Shown: positions 55,302 through 63,932, numbered from the stretch's first letter. The stretch is DNA of 64,000 nucleotides from Candidatus Magasanikbacteria bacterium RIFCSPHIGHO2_01_FULL_41_23 (GCA_001782805.1 MFPT01000003.1:54356-118355), one strand, 5' to 3'. A program made the numbers and translations. The notes: generated by a model not told the origin, from the sequence alone.

Positions 55302-55715
55302 ATGTTGTTACCAAAAAAAGTAAAACATCGTAAATGGCACAAACCGCGTCGCGCTAAAAAAGGCGTGGCTACTCGTTTGACCACTGTGGCGTTTGGCAGC
55401 TTTGGTCTTAAATCAATGAATCATGCGTGGATTACTTCTCGCCAAATTGAAGCGGCTCGTCGCGTGTTGACTCGTTATGTGAAACGCGGAGGTAAGATTT
55501 GGATTCGAGTGTTTCCTGATCGTCCAGTCACTAAAAAAGGCAATGAAGTTCCCATGGGTGGAGGCAAAGGATCGCCGGATCATTATGTGAGCACGGTTAA
55601 ACCAGGAACAGTATTATTTGAAATGGAAGGAATACCGGAAAAAGACGCGCGGACTGCTTTACTTTTGTCAGCGTATAAATTGCCGCTTAAGGCAAAGTTT
55701 GTTCTACGAGGTTAA
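55302..55715 (+). CDS. rplP: 50S ribosomal protein L16
   Basis: Helps position A-site tRNA; 137 aa. Core: LLPKKVKHRKWHKPRRAKKG, VAFGSFGLKSMNHAWITSRQ, IEAARRVLTRYVKRGGKIWI, RVFPDRPVTKKGNEVPMGGG, KGSPDHYVSTVKPGTVLFEM. In most bacteria rpmC (L29) comes next; here rpsQ begins 9 nt after the stop, so L29 is absent from its usual place. Confidence 0.97.
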   Translation: MLLPKKVKHRKWHKPRRAKKGVATRLTTVAFGSFGLKSMNHAWITSRQIEAARRVLTRYVKRGGKIWIRVFPDRPVTKKGNEVPMGGGKGSPDHYVSTVKPGTVLFEMEGIPEKDARTALLLSAYKLPLKAKFVLRG

Positions 55716-55724
55716 TTTTATTAT

Positions 55725-56012
55725 ATGAAGACGCAAGAACTTAACACCAAATCAACTGCTCAACATCGTCGTTTTGTTGGTATTGTTGTTCGGGCAAAAG
55801 CACAAAAAACCATTGCGATTGAAGTGGAACAAAAAATGATGCATCCCAAATATCGCAAACAATATACTCATACAACAACCTATCAAGTGCATGATGAAAA
55901 TGCCGTGGCCAAAGTTGATGATACTGTGCTATTTGAGGAATGTCGACCAATCAGCAAAAATAAACGGTGGCGTTTAATTGAAGTGTTGGTTCGGCAAGCT
56001 CGCCATGAATAA
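55725..56012 (+). CDS. rpsQ: 30S ribosomal protein S17
   Basis: Primary 16S-binding OB-fold protein; 95 aa. Core: RRFVGIVVRAKAQKTIAIEV, EQKMMHPKYRKQYTHTTTYQ, VHDENAVAKVDDTVLFEECR, PISKNKRWRLIEVLVRQ. It follows rplP directly, with no space for rpmC. rplN starts 6 nt after its stop. Confidence 0.96.
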   Translation: MKTQELNTKSTAQHRRFVGIVVRAKAQKTIAIEVEQKMMHPKYRKQYTHTTTYQVHDENAVAKVDDTVLFEECRPISKNKRWRLIEVLVRQARHE

Positions 56013-56018
56013 TTGTAT

Positions 56019-56390
56019 ATGATCCAACATCGAAGCATGTTAAAAGTAGCTGATAACACCGGAGCCAAAAAACTCATGTGTATTCGGGTGCTTGGCGGTT
56101 ACAAAAAGCGTTTTGCTGTTCTTGGTGATATTATTACTTGCGCAGTCAAAGAAGCGGCTCCACGAGGCACTATTAAAAAAAGCGAAGTGGTTCATGCCGT
56201 GATTGTTCGCCAGCGCAAGGAAATGCGTCGCAAAGATGGCACCTATATTCGATTTGATGAAAATGCGGCCGTGATTATTGATCTAAAAAATAAAGAACCA
56301 AAAGGAACGCGTATTTTTGGCCCAATCGCTCGTGAATTACGAAGTCGCGGCTACCAAAAAATTATTTCCTTGGCTCCTGAAGTTCTCTAG
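56019..56390 (+). CDS. rplN: 50S ribosomal protein L14
   Basis: Subunit-interface protein; 123 aa from ATG 56019 (MIQHRSMLKVADNTGAKKLM), matching the usual start; the TTG at 56013 would overlap the intergenic leader. Also IRVLGGYKKRFAVLGDIITC, KSEVVHAVIVRQRKEMRRKD, YIRFDENAAVIIDLKNKEPK and the C-terminal IARELRSRGYQKIISLAPEV. Normal length and no oddities. Confidence 0.97.
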   Translation: MIQHRSMLKVADNTGAKKLMCIRVLGGYKKRFAVLGDIITCAVKEAAPRGTIKKSEVVHAVIVRQRKEMRRKDGTYIRFDENAAVIIDLKNKEPKGTRIFGPIARELRSRGYQKIISLAPEVL

Positions 56391-56396
56391 AATTAT

Positions 56397-56714
56397 ATGA
56401 AGATTAAAAAAAATGACATAGTTAAAGTTTTGGCTGGGAAAGATCGAAATAAGACGGGTAAAGTCATCCAAATTTTGCTTGGCAAAAATGGAGAAGCCGG
56501 TGTTGTGGTTGAAGGCATTAATAAATTAAAAAAGCATTTGCGTTCGCGCAAAAATGGCGAAAAAGGTCAGGCTATTGAATTACCCGCACCGATCCCAATG
56601 TCTCGAGTTATGTTGATTGATCCCAAAACCAATAAACCAACTCGAATCAGTTATCGCCTGGAAGGAACAACCAAAGTTCGGGTCGCCAAAAAAAGCGGCG
56701 AAACAATTTCTTAA
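56397..56714 (+). CDS. rplX: 50S ribosomal protein L24
   Basis: Early large-subunit assembly protein with a KOW domain; 105 aa. MKIKKNDIVKVLAGKDRNKT GKVIQ-type KOW start, VVVEGINKLKKHLRSRKNGE, IELPAPIPMSRVMLIDPKT and RISYRLEGTTKVRVAKKSGE. Six nt after rplN and 8 nt before rplE; normal position. Confidence 0.96.
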   Translation: MKIKKNDIVKVLAGKDRNKTGKVIQILLGKNGEAGVVVEGINKLKKHLRSRKNGEKGQAIELPAPIPMSRVMLIDPKTNKPTRISYRLEGTTKVRVAKKSGETIS

Positions 56715-56722
56715 AATACTGT

Positions 56723-57271
56723 ATGTCATCACGATTATATATTCGCTACAAAGAAACCATAGCATCTGCTCTAAAAGATCAGCTTGGTTATACTAATATT
56801 ATGCAAGTTCCACGTGTGGAAAAAGTGGTGCTTAATGTTGGTTTTGGCCGACATGCCAAAGAAGAAAAATATATTGACAGTGTGGAACGCACTTTGACTT
56901 TGATTACGGGACAAAAACCAGTACGTAATAAATCCACCAAATCAATTTCCAATTTTAAAATTCGTGAAGGTATGGTGATTGGCGCGTCTGTTACGTTACG
57001 CGGTCAGCGAATGTATGAATTTTTGGATCGCTTGATTAGTTTGACATTACCGCGCGTACGCGATTTTCGCGGTTTAAATCCAAACAGTTTTGATGCGCGC
57101 GGCAATTATACGCTGGGATTCAAAGAACATTTGTCATTTCCCGAAATTACCGGAGCTGATATGGGCGAAGTTATTCATGGTTTGGAAATTACAGTTTGCT
57201 CCAATGCCAAAAATAAGAAAGAAGGTAACATGCTTTTGTCAGCGCTCGGTTTTCCCTTTCGTAAAAAATAA
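56723..57271 (+). CDS. rplE: 50S ribosomal protein L5
   Basis: Binds 5S rRNA and contacts P-site tRNA; 182 aa. Recognised by YTNIMQVPRVEKVVLNVGFG, LTLITGQKPVRNKSTKSISN, FKIREGMVIGASVTLRGQRM, YEFLDRLISLTLPRVRDFRG, NYTLGFKEHLSFPEI. Normal length. The 5S gene it serves is not in this window. Confidence 0.97.
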   Translation: MSSRLYIRYKETIASALKDQLGYTNIMQVPRVEKVVLNVGFGRHAKEEKYIDSVERTLTLITGQKPVRNKSTKSISNFKIREGMVIGASVTLRGQRMYEFLDRLISLTLPRVRDFRGLNPNSFDARGNYTLGFKEHLSFPEITGADMGEVIHGLEITVCSNAKNKKEGNMLLSALGFPFRKK

Positions 57272-57282
57272 ACGAATACAGT

Positions 57283-57468
57283 ATGGCAACACAATCGCAA
57301 ATCGCTCAATCAGCTCGCAAGCCAAAGTTTAGCACTCGTTTAGTTCGTCGTTGTTGGAAATGCGGTCGTAAACGCGGCTTTATGCGTAAGTTCAAATTGT
57401 GTCGCATTTGTTTTCGTGAATTCGCAAATTCCGGCCTCATCCCTGGGGTCAGAAAATCCAGTTGGTAA
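57283..57468 (+). CDS. rpsN: 30S ribosomal protein S14, zinc-binding form
   Basis: 61 aa, the short C+ (type Z) form. The zinc site is RRCWKCGRKRGFMRKFKLCR then ICF (C-x2-C, 12 residues, C-x2-C). C-terminus FANSGLIPGVRKSSW is conserved. The N-terminal ATQSQIAQSARKPKFSTRLV is typical. It lies between rplE and rpsH as usual in the spc operon. Confidence 0.97.
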   Translation: MATQSQIAQSARKPKFSTRLVRRCWKCGRKRGFMRKFKLCRICFREFANSGLIPGVRKSSW

Positions 57469-57497
57469 TTTTCACTTTTGAATTTGAAATTTGTATG

Positions 57498-57884
57498 ATG
57501 ACCGATACTATAGCAGACATGCTTACACGCATCAGAAATGCTCAGCACGCTCGTAAGAACGCGGTTTTTATGCCGTATTCAAATTTGAAACGGACGATTG
57601 CCGAATTGTTGGAGCGCGAAGGATATGTGGGAGCAGTAGAAAAAACCACTGATACCAAACCACAGCTAACCATTCAATTAAAATATAGTGGTACAAAACC
57701 GGCCATTCAAGAAATAACTCGGATGAGTAAGCCTGGACATAGAATGTATCGCGGAGCAGATGAAATGCCCACTATTTTGAATGGATTTGGCGTGGCGATT
57801 GTATCAACTTCCAAGGGATTGATGACGAGTACCGAAGCGCGTAAACTTGGTTTGGGCGGTGAAATTATTTGTTCGGTTTATTAA
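57498..57884 (+). CDS. rpsH: 30S ribosomal protein S8
   Basis: Central-domain 16S binder and, in E. coli, the spc operon repressor; 128 aa from ATG 57498 (MTDTIADMLTRIRNAQ). A second ATG directly before it (57495) is equally possible; the longer frame from 57462 overlaps rpsN. Core: VFMPYSNLKRTIAELLEREG, RMSKPGHRMYRGADEMPTIL and GFGVAIVSTSKGLMTSTEAR. The C-terminus LGLGGEIICSVY is the canonical end. Confidence 0.96.
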   Translation: MTDTIADMLTRIRNAQHARKNAVFMPYSNLKRTIAELLEREGYVGAVEKTTDTKPQLTIQLKYSGTKPAIQEITRMSKPGHRMYRGADEMPTILNGFGVAIVSTSKGLMTSTEARKLGLGGEIICSVY

Positions 57885-57894
57885 TGAAATTTGT

Positions 57895-58440
57895 ATGTCA
57901 AGAATCGGTAAACAAATTATAAAAATTCCTGCTGGCGTGACCGTAACTATCACTACTGGTTATGTTATAGTAAAAGGTCCAAAAGGCGAATTAAACCGTC
58001 CGCTTAATCGTCTTGTGACTATTCTTGTTGAAAATGACACGGTTACTTTAACTGTTCCTCATCCTGAAGAAAAACGTGATCGTTCCTTGTGGGGAACTTG
58101 GGGTTCGCATATTTCCAATATGATAATTGGCGTAACCGAAGGCTTTAAAAAACAATTGGAAATTAATGGCGTTGGGTATCGCGTCGCTATGCAAGGCAAG
58201 GATTTAAAATTAGAAGTTGGTTTTTCCCATCCGGTTATTTTTTCCATTCCATTGGCTATTCAGGCCAGTGTGGAAAAAAATGTGATTACTTTGGTTAGTT
58301 TTGATAAAGAATTGTTAGGGACAACTGCCGCTGAATTGCGGGCAATACGCAAACCAGAGCCGTATAAAGGCAAAGGAATTAAATACACGACTGAAATTGT
58401 TCGCCGTAAAGCCGGTAAAACAGCCTCCAAAGGCGCTTAA
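57895..58440 (+). CDS. rplF: 50S ribosomal protein L6
   Basis: Stalk-base protein of two similar domains; 181 aa from ATG 57895 (MSRIGKQIIKIPAGVTVTIT). The frame from 57847 reads inside rpsH and is not used. Core: VKGPKGELNRPLNRLVTILV, WGTWGSHISNMIIGVTEGF, KKQLEINGVGYRVAMQGKDL and the C-terminal IRKPEPYKGKGIKYTTEIVR. Start context AAATTTGTATG is identical to that of rpsH. Confidence 0.97.
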   Translation: MSRIGKQIIKIPAGVTVTITTGYVIVKGPKGELNRPLNRLVTILVENDTVTLTVPHPEEKRDRSLWGTWGSHISNMIIGVTEGFKKQLEINGVGYRVAMQGKDLKLEVGFSHPVIFSIPLAIQASVEKNVITLVSFDKELLGTTAAELRAIRKPEPYKGKGIKYTTEIVRRKAGKTASKGA

Positions 58441-58460
58441 CATTTTATAATTACAGTACT

Positions 58461-58826
58461 ATGAAACGGTCACGCACCAAACAAGCACAACGATCAAGCC
58501 GACAGGCACGGATTCGTGCTCGCATTGTTGGGACAAGTGAAAGACCGCGCTTGACCGTTTTTCGGAGTAATACCGGATTGTTTATTCAGTTAATTGATGA
58601 TGCGCGCGGTGTTACTCTTGTCAGCGTTCACAGTAAAGGTGTCAAAGCAAATGCCGAAGGTTTAGCGGGAAAAATCGCAGTGGCCTTTACGGTTGGTAAA
58701 GAATTGGCCGAAAAAGCTAAAGCTCAAGGTGTAACTGAGGTGGTATTTGATCGAGCTGGATTCCGGTATCATGGTCGCGTTAAAGCAGTGGCAGACGGCG
58801 CTCGCGCCGGTGGTTTGGTTTTTTAG
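58461..58826 (+). CDS. rplR: 50S ribosomal protein L18
   Basis: 5S rRNA-binding protein; 121 aa. Core: RIRARIVGTSERPRLTVFRS, NTGLFIQLIDDARGVTLVSV, VAFTVGKELAEKAKAQGVTE, VVFDRAGFRYHGRVKAVADG and ARAGGLVF. Normal position between rplF (20 nt) and rpsE (21 nt). Confidence 0.97.
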   Translation: MKRSRTKQAQRSSRQARIRARIVGTSERPRLTVFRSNTGLFIQLIDDARGVTLVSVHSKGVKANAEGLAGKIAVAFTVGKELAEKAKAQGVTEVVFDRAGFRYHGRVKAVADGARAGGLVF

Positions 58827-58847
58827 TTCGCGCTCACTATAAATATT

Positions 58848-59426
58848 ATGGAAAAAGAAAAACGAAACAATCGCAGTCGCAAACCGGCCAAAGAAAAACC
58901 TGAATTTGATCAGTATATTGTGGATTTGGCTCGGGTAACGCGTGTGACGAAAGGTGGTAAACAGTTAAGTTTTCGTGCTTGTGTCTTGATCGGTGATCGT
59001 CATGGCCGAGTTGGCTATGGTGTGCAAAAGGGAAAAGATGTGCAGTTCGCCGTGGAAAAAGCTGTAAATAACGCCAAGAAACATATGATTACCGTTTCCA
59101 TAGTTCGTGAAACTATTCCGCATCGAGTGGAAGCCAAATTCAAAGCGGCCAGAGTTATGCTTAAGCCTGCTCCTCGCGGATCCGGTATTATTGCCGGGAG
59201 TGTGGTGCGCAGTGTTTTGGAATTGGCCGGCGTGCCTAACGCATCTGCCAAAATGTTGGGCAAAACCAATAATAAAATTGCCAATATTAAAGCAGTGTTT
59301 GAAGCTTTATCACGGTTTAAAGTAAAATCTCGGCCAATCCGTCGTGAAGTTTTGGAAGATTTAAAAATTGTACCGACTACAGTTATTGATGCCGTTACCG
59401 ACGTAGATACTGAATCGCCTAATTAA
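58848..59426 (+). CDS. rpsE: 30S ribosomal protein S5
   Basis: Accuracy and mRNA-helicase-site protein; 192 aa. Core: KGGKQLSFRACVLIGDRHGR, VGYGVQKGKDVQFAVEKAVN, PHRVEAKFKAARVMLKPAPR, GSGIIAGSVVRSVLELAGVP and ASAKMLGKTNNKIANIKAVF. In most bacteria rpmD (L30) follows; here rplO starts 6 nt after the stop, so L30 is absent, a known CPR trait. Confidence 0.97.
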   Translation: MEKEKRNNRSRKPAKEKPEFDQYIVDLARVTRVTKGGKQLSFRACVLIGDRHGRVGYGVQKGKDVQFAVEKAVNNAKKHMITVSIVRETIPHRVEAKFKAARVMLKPAPRGSGIIAGSVVRSVLELAGVPNASAKMLGKTNNKIANIKAVFEALSRFKVKSRPIRREVLEDLKIVPTTVIDAVTDVDTESPN

Positions 59427-59432
59427 TTTTAT

Positions 59433-59870
59433 ATGCCATTAGCTCCTCATACATTAAGTTCACAACGCACTAAATCCGCTAAACGAGTTGGTCGTGGCAA
59501 TGCTTCTCAAAAAGGAACAACTGCCGGGCGCGGTACCAAAGGTCAAAAATCTCGTTCTGGCGGACGCGGTGGTTTGAAATTAAAAGGTCTGCGCAAAAAT
59601 ATAATGAAAATTCCCAAGTTGCGTGGTTTTAAGAGTTTTAAACCGCAAGCCCAAACCGTAACTTTGGCTAGAATCGAAGCCATGGTTAAGGCCGATCAAT
59701 TTGTGACGCCAAAATGGTTGGTCGCCGCTCATATAGTGTCAAGTGCGGTATTGCCGGTTAAAATTGTAGCAACAGGCAAGATTACCAAACCGGTCATAAT
59801 TAAAGATTGTTTGGTTTCAAAAGGCGCACTCGCGGCAATAGAAAAAGCCGGTGGAAAAATCGTCTCATAA
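59433..59870 (+). CDS. rplO: 50S ribosomal protein L15
   Basis: Large-subunit assembly protein; 145 aa. Gly/Lys-rich N-terminus: KRVGRGNASQKGTTAGRGTK, GQKSRSGGRGGLKLKGLRKN, IMKIPKLRGFKSFKPQAQTV. The C-terminal fold VKIVATGKITKPVIIKDCLV, SKGALAAIEKAGGKIV is conserved. Follows rpsE directly; secY starts 20 nt later. Confidence 0.97.
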   Translation: MPLAPHTLSSQRTKSAKRVGRGNASQKGTTAGRGTKGQKSRSGGRGGLKLKGLRKNIMKIPKLRGFKSFKPQAQTVTLARIEAMVKADQFVTPKWLVAAHIVSSAVLPVKIVATGKITKPVIIKDCLVSKGALAAIEKAGGKIVS

Positions 59871-59890
59871 TCTATTTGCAATTTAATTGT

Positions 59891-61165
59891 ATGATGGAAA
59901 AAATTCGTCGCGTGTGGCAGACCACAGCCTTGCGTAACAACATATTATTTGTTGTTGCCATGCTCGTTATTTTTCGCATTGCCGCGCATATTCCGGTTCC
60001 CGGAGTTAACACGGAAAATTTACGTCGTTTTTTGGAAGGCAATCAAATTTTGGGTTTGCTGAACATTTTTTCCGGCGGCACAATGGAAAATTTTTCCATT
60101 GTTTTAATGGGCGTTGGTCCATACATTACCGCTTCAATTATTTTTCAACTTTTGACCATGGTTATTCCCAGTTTGGAAGAGTTGTCCAAAGAAGGGGAAT
60201 CAGGTCAGCAGAAAATTAATTTGTATACGCGTTTGGCCACAGTACCATTATCTTTTTTGCAAGCGTTTGGCATGATTAAACTTTTGTCCAACGCGCAATA
60301 CGGAATCATTACTGATTTGTCAATGTTCAAGCTAGTGTCGATTATGATTACGGTTACTGCGGGCACGATTTTTTTGATGTGGATTGGTGAATTAATTACC
60401 GAACGAAAAGTTGGTAACGGAGTTTCATTGTTGATTTTTGCCGGAATTGTGGCTTCGTTGCCGCGCATGGTGCAGAGCGCGCTGGCTAACTATACTTCAT
60501 CTGATGTGTATTTATATTTGGTTTATCTGGTTTTGACCATTGTAACTATTGTTGGGGTAGTAGTAATCAGTGAAGGTCAACGCAATATTCCCGTCAATTA
60601 TGCCAAACAAATCCGCGGCAATCGTACTTTTGGCGGGGCCAAAACGCATTTGCCTTTGCGTTTGAATATGGCTGGAGTAATCCCCATTATTTTTGCGATT
60701 TCGGTAATTTTGTTTCCGTCAATGATCGCGCAATTTTTTGTAAATGGAACTGGCAGAAGCGCGCAATTGGCGCAATGGGTAGTGAGTGTGCTCAGTGATA
60801 CAAGTGCTGTTTACGCAATTCTTTATTTTTCGTTAGTTGTTGGTTTTACCTATTTTTATACCGCGGTTATTTTTCATCCGCAAAAAATGTCCGAAAATTT
60901 ACAACGTCAAGGCGCGTTTATTCCGGGAATTCGTCCCGGTCGGGAAACGGGCGAATATCTGGGCAAAACTATGAGTCGTTTATTGTTACCAGGCTCTTTG
61001 TTTTTGGGCTTGATTGCGGTTTTGCCCTTGATTGTTCGTTCATTCACTGGCGCGCAGTCACTGGCGATTGGCGGCACGAGTTTGCTGATTGTGGTGAGTG
61101 TGGCGATTGAAACAACCAAACAAATTGAAGCGCAATTGACGATGTACGAATACGATCGGGTTTAA
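59891..61165 (+). CDS. secY: SecY preprotein translocase subunit
   Basis: Pore of the Sec channel in the inner membrane; 424 aa from ATG 59891 (MMEKIRRVWQTTALRNNILF). The frame from 59807 overlaps rplO and is not used. Ten membrane helices are recognisable: ILFVVAMLVIFRIAAHIPVP (TM1 and plug start), IVLMGVGPYITASIIFQLL, IGELITERKVGNGVSLLIFA, the RLNMAGVIPIIFAISVILFP helix, GFTYFYTAVIFHPQKMSENL and IPGIRPGRETGEYL. It ends the ribosomal cluster; adk, map and infA do not follow. It is needed to export the many signal-peptide proteins of this window. Confidence 0.98.
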   Translation: MMEKIRRVWQTTALRNNILFVVAMLVIFRIAAHIPVPGVNTENLRRFLEGNQILGLLNIFSGGTMENFSIVLMGVGPYITASIIFQLLTMVIPSLEELSKEGESGQQKINLYTRLATVPLSFLQAFGMIKLLSNAQYGIITDLSMFKLVSIMITVTAGTIFLMWIGELITERKVGNGVSLLIFAGIVASLPRMVQSALANYTSSDVYLYLVYLVLTIVTIVGVVVISEGQRNIPVNYAKQIRGNRTFGGAKTHLPLRLNMAGVIPIIFAISVILFPSMIAQFFVNGTGRSAQLAQWVVSVLSDTSAVYAILYFSLVVGFTYFYTAVIFHPQKMSENLQRQGAFIPGIRPGRETGEYLGKTMSRLLLPGSLFLGLIAVLPLIVRSFTGAQSLAIGGTSLLIVVSVAIETTKQIEAQLTMYEYDRV

Positions 61166-61236
61166 TCTTCCCTATTGAATTATTTTCCATAATCTAATAC
61201 TATACAGAGTATATTAATTACTCTTATTTTTATTAT

Positions 61237-63615
61237 ATGAACCGGTTAAAGATTTTTTTATTCTGTTTAATCATAGTTTTTTCTTTGAGCTGGGGAGCGA
61301 CTTCTTTGGCGCAATCAGAAGCGGCACGGCAAGATGAATCAGTGACCAATGAAGATTTGCGAGTAAATCAGGCTCGTATTTTGCCTGATAATCCTCTGTA
61401 TGCTCTAAAAAGAATCGGCCGAAATGTGCGTCGGGCTTTGGCGTTTGGTCAGGCAAAAAAAGTTGAGTATGATATACAAGATACCAATCAAGAGTTGGCT
61501 GATTTGACGCGTTTACTGGATGAAAAAGGAGAAAAAGTTTCCGATGCAGTGTTAAAAGGATTTGAGCGCGTGGACAAGCGTTTTGCCAGAATTGCCGAGC
61601 AAGCTCCTGGTTTGGCCAAAGAAGACGCTGTAACCAGAAATAACGTTGTTGAGCATTTAGTGGATTCGGAAATGAAACGACAAAAACTTTTTGCGTATAT
61701 TGAAAGCAAGACCGATGACGAACGAGTACTCGAACGTGTTTTAGAAATTCGTAATCGGATGATTGAACGAGTGGGCGATGTACTGGAAGATGTTAAAACA
61801 GACGAAGATTTGTTTGACAGAGTTTTGAAAAATCAAACTGGCAGTGAATTCAAAGATTTGCGTAATCTGGAAGTATTAAAACGGATCGAAGATCAAGTGC
61901 CCGAACAAGCGCGTGGTGCTATCCAAAAAGCGCAGGAAAATGCTTTTAAACGTTTACAGGAACATGTCGGCCAATTTAAGAATGACGAAGAGTGGACGCG
62001 ATTGAATGCTTATATGCATGATTTTGGTGGTGATCAAGTTGTTCGTTTTGAGCTTTTGGACAAATTTGAAGATAATTTTGTTGGCAATGAAATTCCGGAT
62101 CAGGCCAGAGCAAATATCAAAGACGCGCGCGATTTTTCCGCTCGAGCATTTCAGGATAAATTTGAAAAAATGGAAAATATAGTGCAAGACGAAACTCGTC
62201 TTAGTCGGATTCGCGAAAACATGATGGATAGATTTCAGGTAAAAGAAGGAAGCGAAAAAAAGGAATTTCAAATAGGTCTGATGGACGATATGTCCGATCG
62301 TTTTGAAATGATGGCCAAATTTAAAAGTAATATTCAATCGGAAAGACTGGAAAAAGAAATGGACATTGTAGAAGGAAAACAAATAGATTTATTTGTCCAA
62401 GCTTTTCCCGATGCTGAGAAAGATGCGGAAAGAGCCAAACAAGTAATATCAGAGATTCGGATTGCGGCCGCGGATGGAGATTTCAAAAAAGTAAAATTGC
62501 TGGAAAAAGTCGTCGGCGAGATAAAAGAAAAAACCATGGGCGATCCGCAGAAACGTTCTTTGGTGGAACAAATGGAAGTGGCGCAGAGCATGGCAGAGCA
62601 AGGTTTTGTGGAACATTTGCGCCAAGGAACGGCCGGATCTTTTGACGCCGTAGTATCCGACGATCCGAGTCATGTACAATTTTTACAGAAATTAAAAGTA
62701 GAATTTGCGGCGCATCCCGAAGATTTTGGTGGGAATGCCGGAGAAGGGAATGAAATTTTTGACCGTGCCATAGACAAACAAGTCAAGCATTTTACACAGG
62801 AAGACGCGCGCCAAAAAGGCCTTATTCCCGTTCCCGAAGGAGTTGACCAAAGTCCTAATTCCGGCTCTAAACCAGGAACCAGTGATCTGGAAAGAAAAGG
62901 ACTTATCCCTGTCCCTGAAGGCTTTGATCCGGGACCAGTTGGTCTTGATGGACGAAGTATCAAAGATACTGCTCCTGGCGGAAATCCTCTGCCTCAACCA
63001 GCACCGAAGAAAGTATTAAAATTAGCACCAAAATCAGCGCCAAAACCAGTATCAAAGCCAGTCGAAAAATCGGCTCCTGATTCCGGCTCTAAACCGGGAA
63101 CCAGTGAGTTAGAAAAGAAGGGACTTATTCCTGTGCCAGAAGGTTTTGATCCGGGTCCGGTTGGTAGCACCGGGCCAGGAAGTGATTTGGAAAAACGTGG
63201 TTTGATTCCCGTTCCCGAAGGAGTTGACCAAAGTCCTAATTCCGGCTCTAAACCAGGAACCAGTGATCTGGAAAGAAAAGGACTTATCCCTGTCCCTGAA
63301 GGCTTTGATCCGGGACCAGTTGGTCTTGATGGACGAAGTATCAAAGATACTGCTCCTGGCGGAAATCCTCTGCCACAACCGGCACCACAACCATCGCCAA
63401 GTCCACGATCCGGTGGAAGTGATTTGGAACAAAAAGGCCTTATTCCAGTACCAATCGGTGACACTGCTCCGGGCGGAAATGTTGGTCCCAGTCCGGCTCC
63501 AGTCCTTTCCCAACCTAGTTCCGGAGTAGACAATACCAAAACTCGCGCGGTTATTCCCGCACCCAAAGGCTTTGATCCGGGTCCGGTTGGACGTAGTAGT
63601 CCACTATCCAGATAA
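61237..63615 (+). CDS. Exported DUF5667-like protein with repeated C-terminal tail, 792 aa
   Basis: Signal peptide KIFLFCLIIVFSLSWGATSL (about residues 4-23). Residues about 40-135 match the DUF5667 pattern: ARILPDNPLYALKRIGRNVR RALAF-type start, then a long helical region rich in Lys/Glu (RFARIAEQAPGLAKEDA, VLERVLEIRNRMIERVGDVL). The helical body continues to about residue 525. The tail (about 525-792) is built from copies of KGLIPVPEGFDPGPVG alternating with Pro/Ser/Lys linkers (QPAPKKVLKLAPKSAPKPVS). Two stretches of 170 bp (62824-62993 and 63205-63374) are identical, a recent duplication. It is probably an extracellular fibre- or wall-associated protein. Own leader after secY; function unknown. 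Confidence 0.82.
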   Translation: MNRLKIFLFCLIIVFSLSWGATSLAQSEAARQDESVTNEDLRVNQARILPDNPLYALKRIGRNVRRALAFGQAKKVEYDIQDTNQELADLTRLLDEKGEKVSDAVLKGFERVDKRFARIAEQAPGLAKEDAVTRNNVVEHLVDSEMKRQKLFAYIESKTDDERVLERVLEIRNRMIERVGDVLEDVKTDEDLFDRVLKNQTGSEFKDLRNLEVLKRIEDQVPEQARGAIQKAQENAFKRLQEHVGQFKNDEEWTRLNAYMHDFGGDQVVRFELLDKFEDNFVGNEIPDQARANIKDARDFSARAFQDKFEKMENIVQDETRLSRIRENMMDRFQVKEGSEKKEFQIGLMDDMSDRFEMMAKFKSNIQSERLEKEMDIVEGKQIDLFVQAFPDAEKDAERAKQVISEIRIAAADGDFKKVKLLEKVVGEIKEKTMGDPQKRSLVEQMEVAQSMAEQGFVEHLRQGTAGSFDAVVSDDPSHVQFLQKLKVEFAAHPEDFGGNAGEGNEIFDRAIDKQVKHFTQEDARQKGLIPVPEGVDQSPNSGSKPGTSDLERKGLIPVPEGFDPGPVGLDGRSIKDTAPGGNPLPQPAPKKVLKLAPKSAPKPVSKPVEKSAPDSGSKPGTSELEKKGLIPVPEGFDPGPVGSTGPGSDLEKRGLIPVPEGVDQSPNSGSKPGTSDLERKGLIPVPEGFDPGPVGLDGRSIKDTAPGGNPLPQPAPQPSPSPRSGGSDLEQKGLIPVPIGDTAPGGNVGPSPAPVLSQPSSGVDNTKTRAVIPAPKGFDPGPVGRSSPLSR
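62824..62993 (+). repeat. 170-bp perfect direct repeat, copy 1
   Basis: Starts at ATTCCCGTTCCCGAAGGAGT and ends at GGAAATCCTCTGCC; identical to 63205-63374, 381 bp apart and in the same reading frame. Confidence 0.9.
63205..63374 (+). repeat. 170-bp perfect direct repeat, copy 2
   Basis: Second copy of the duplicated segment at 62824. Additional diverged units (KGLIPVPEGFDPGPVG around 63121-63165, and ending near 63590) belong to the same repeat family. Confidence 0.9.
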
Positions 63616-63641
63616 TTAATTTCGGTTTGTTAATTTCAAAT

Positions 63642-63932
63642 ATGGGCTTGTTTTTTTCCTCTCCTGAAGAAAAATATTCCAAAGTTCGACATCCGGTCAT
63701 GGAAATTGAACTGCGTAAACTGGTCTCTCGATCGGGAGGATCATTGACGCAACAAGATGAATCGACGATTGAAACGGCTCTTTTGCATAAGAAACACGAG
63801 CACGAAGATAAATTATCTTTGCGTGATGTGTATTTGGTTTTGCATACGCTAAAAAATAAGCAGGAGATTAGTATTTTTGATGAGAAAAAAGTCATGAAAG
63901 AGTTTGAGGATTTTTTTGCGAGTCATCATTAA
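63642..63932 (+). CDS. Hypothetical protein, 96 aa
   Basis: ATG at 63642 (MGLFFSSPEEKYSKVRHPVM); a TTG at 63627 would add five residues. Soluble, helical and charged: MEIELRKLVSRSGGSLTQQD, ETALLHKKHEHEDKLSLRDV, YLVLHTLKNKQEISIFDEKK, VMKEFEDFFASHH. No motif recognised. It begins 26 nt after the DUF5667-like gene and may be co-transcribed with it. The last 68 bases of the window contain no further feature I can support. Confidence 0.6.
   Translation: MGLFFSSPEEKYSKVRHPVMEIELRKLVSRSGGSLTQQDESTIETALLHKKHEHEDKLSLRDVYLVLHTLKNKQEISIFDEKKVMKEFEDFFASHH

Noticed and set aside
62670..63566. Several long minus-strand ORFs in the DUF5667-like gene
   Set aside because: Mirror images of a Pro/Gly-rich repeat; they lack starts with any signal and repeat with the DNA duplication.
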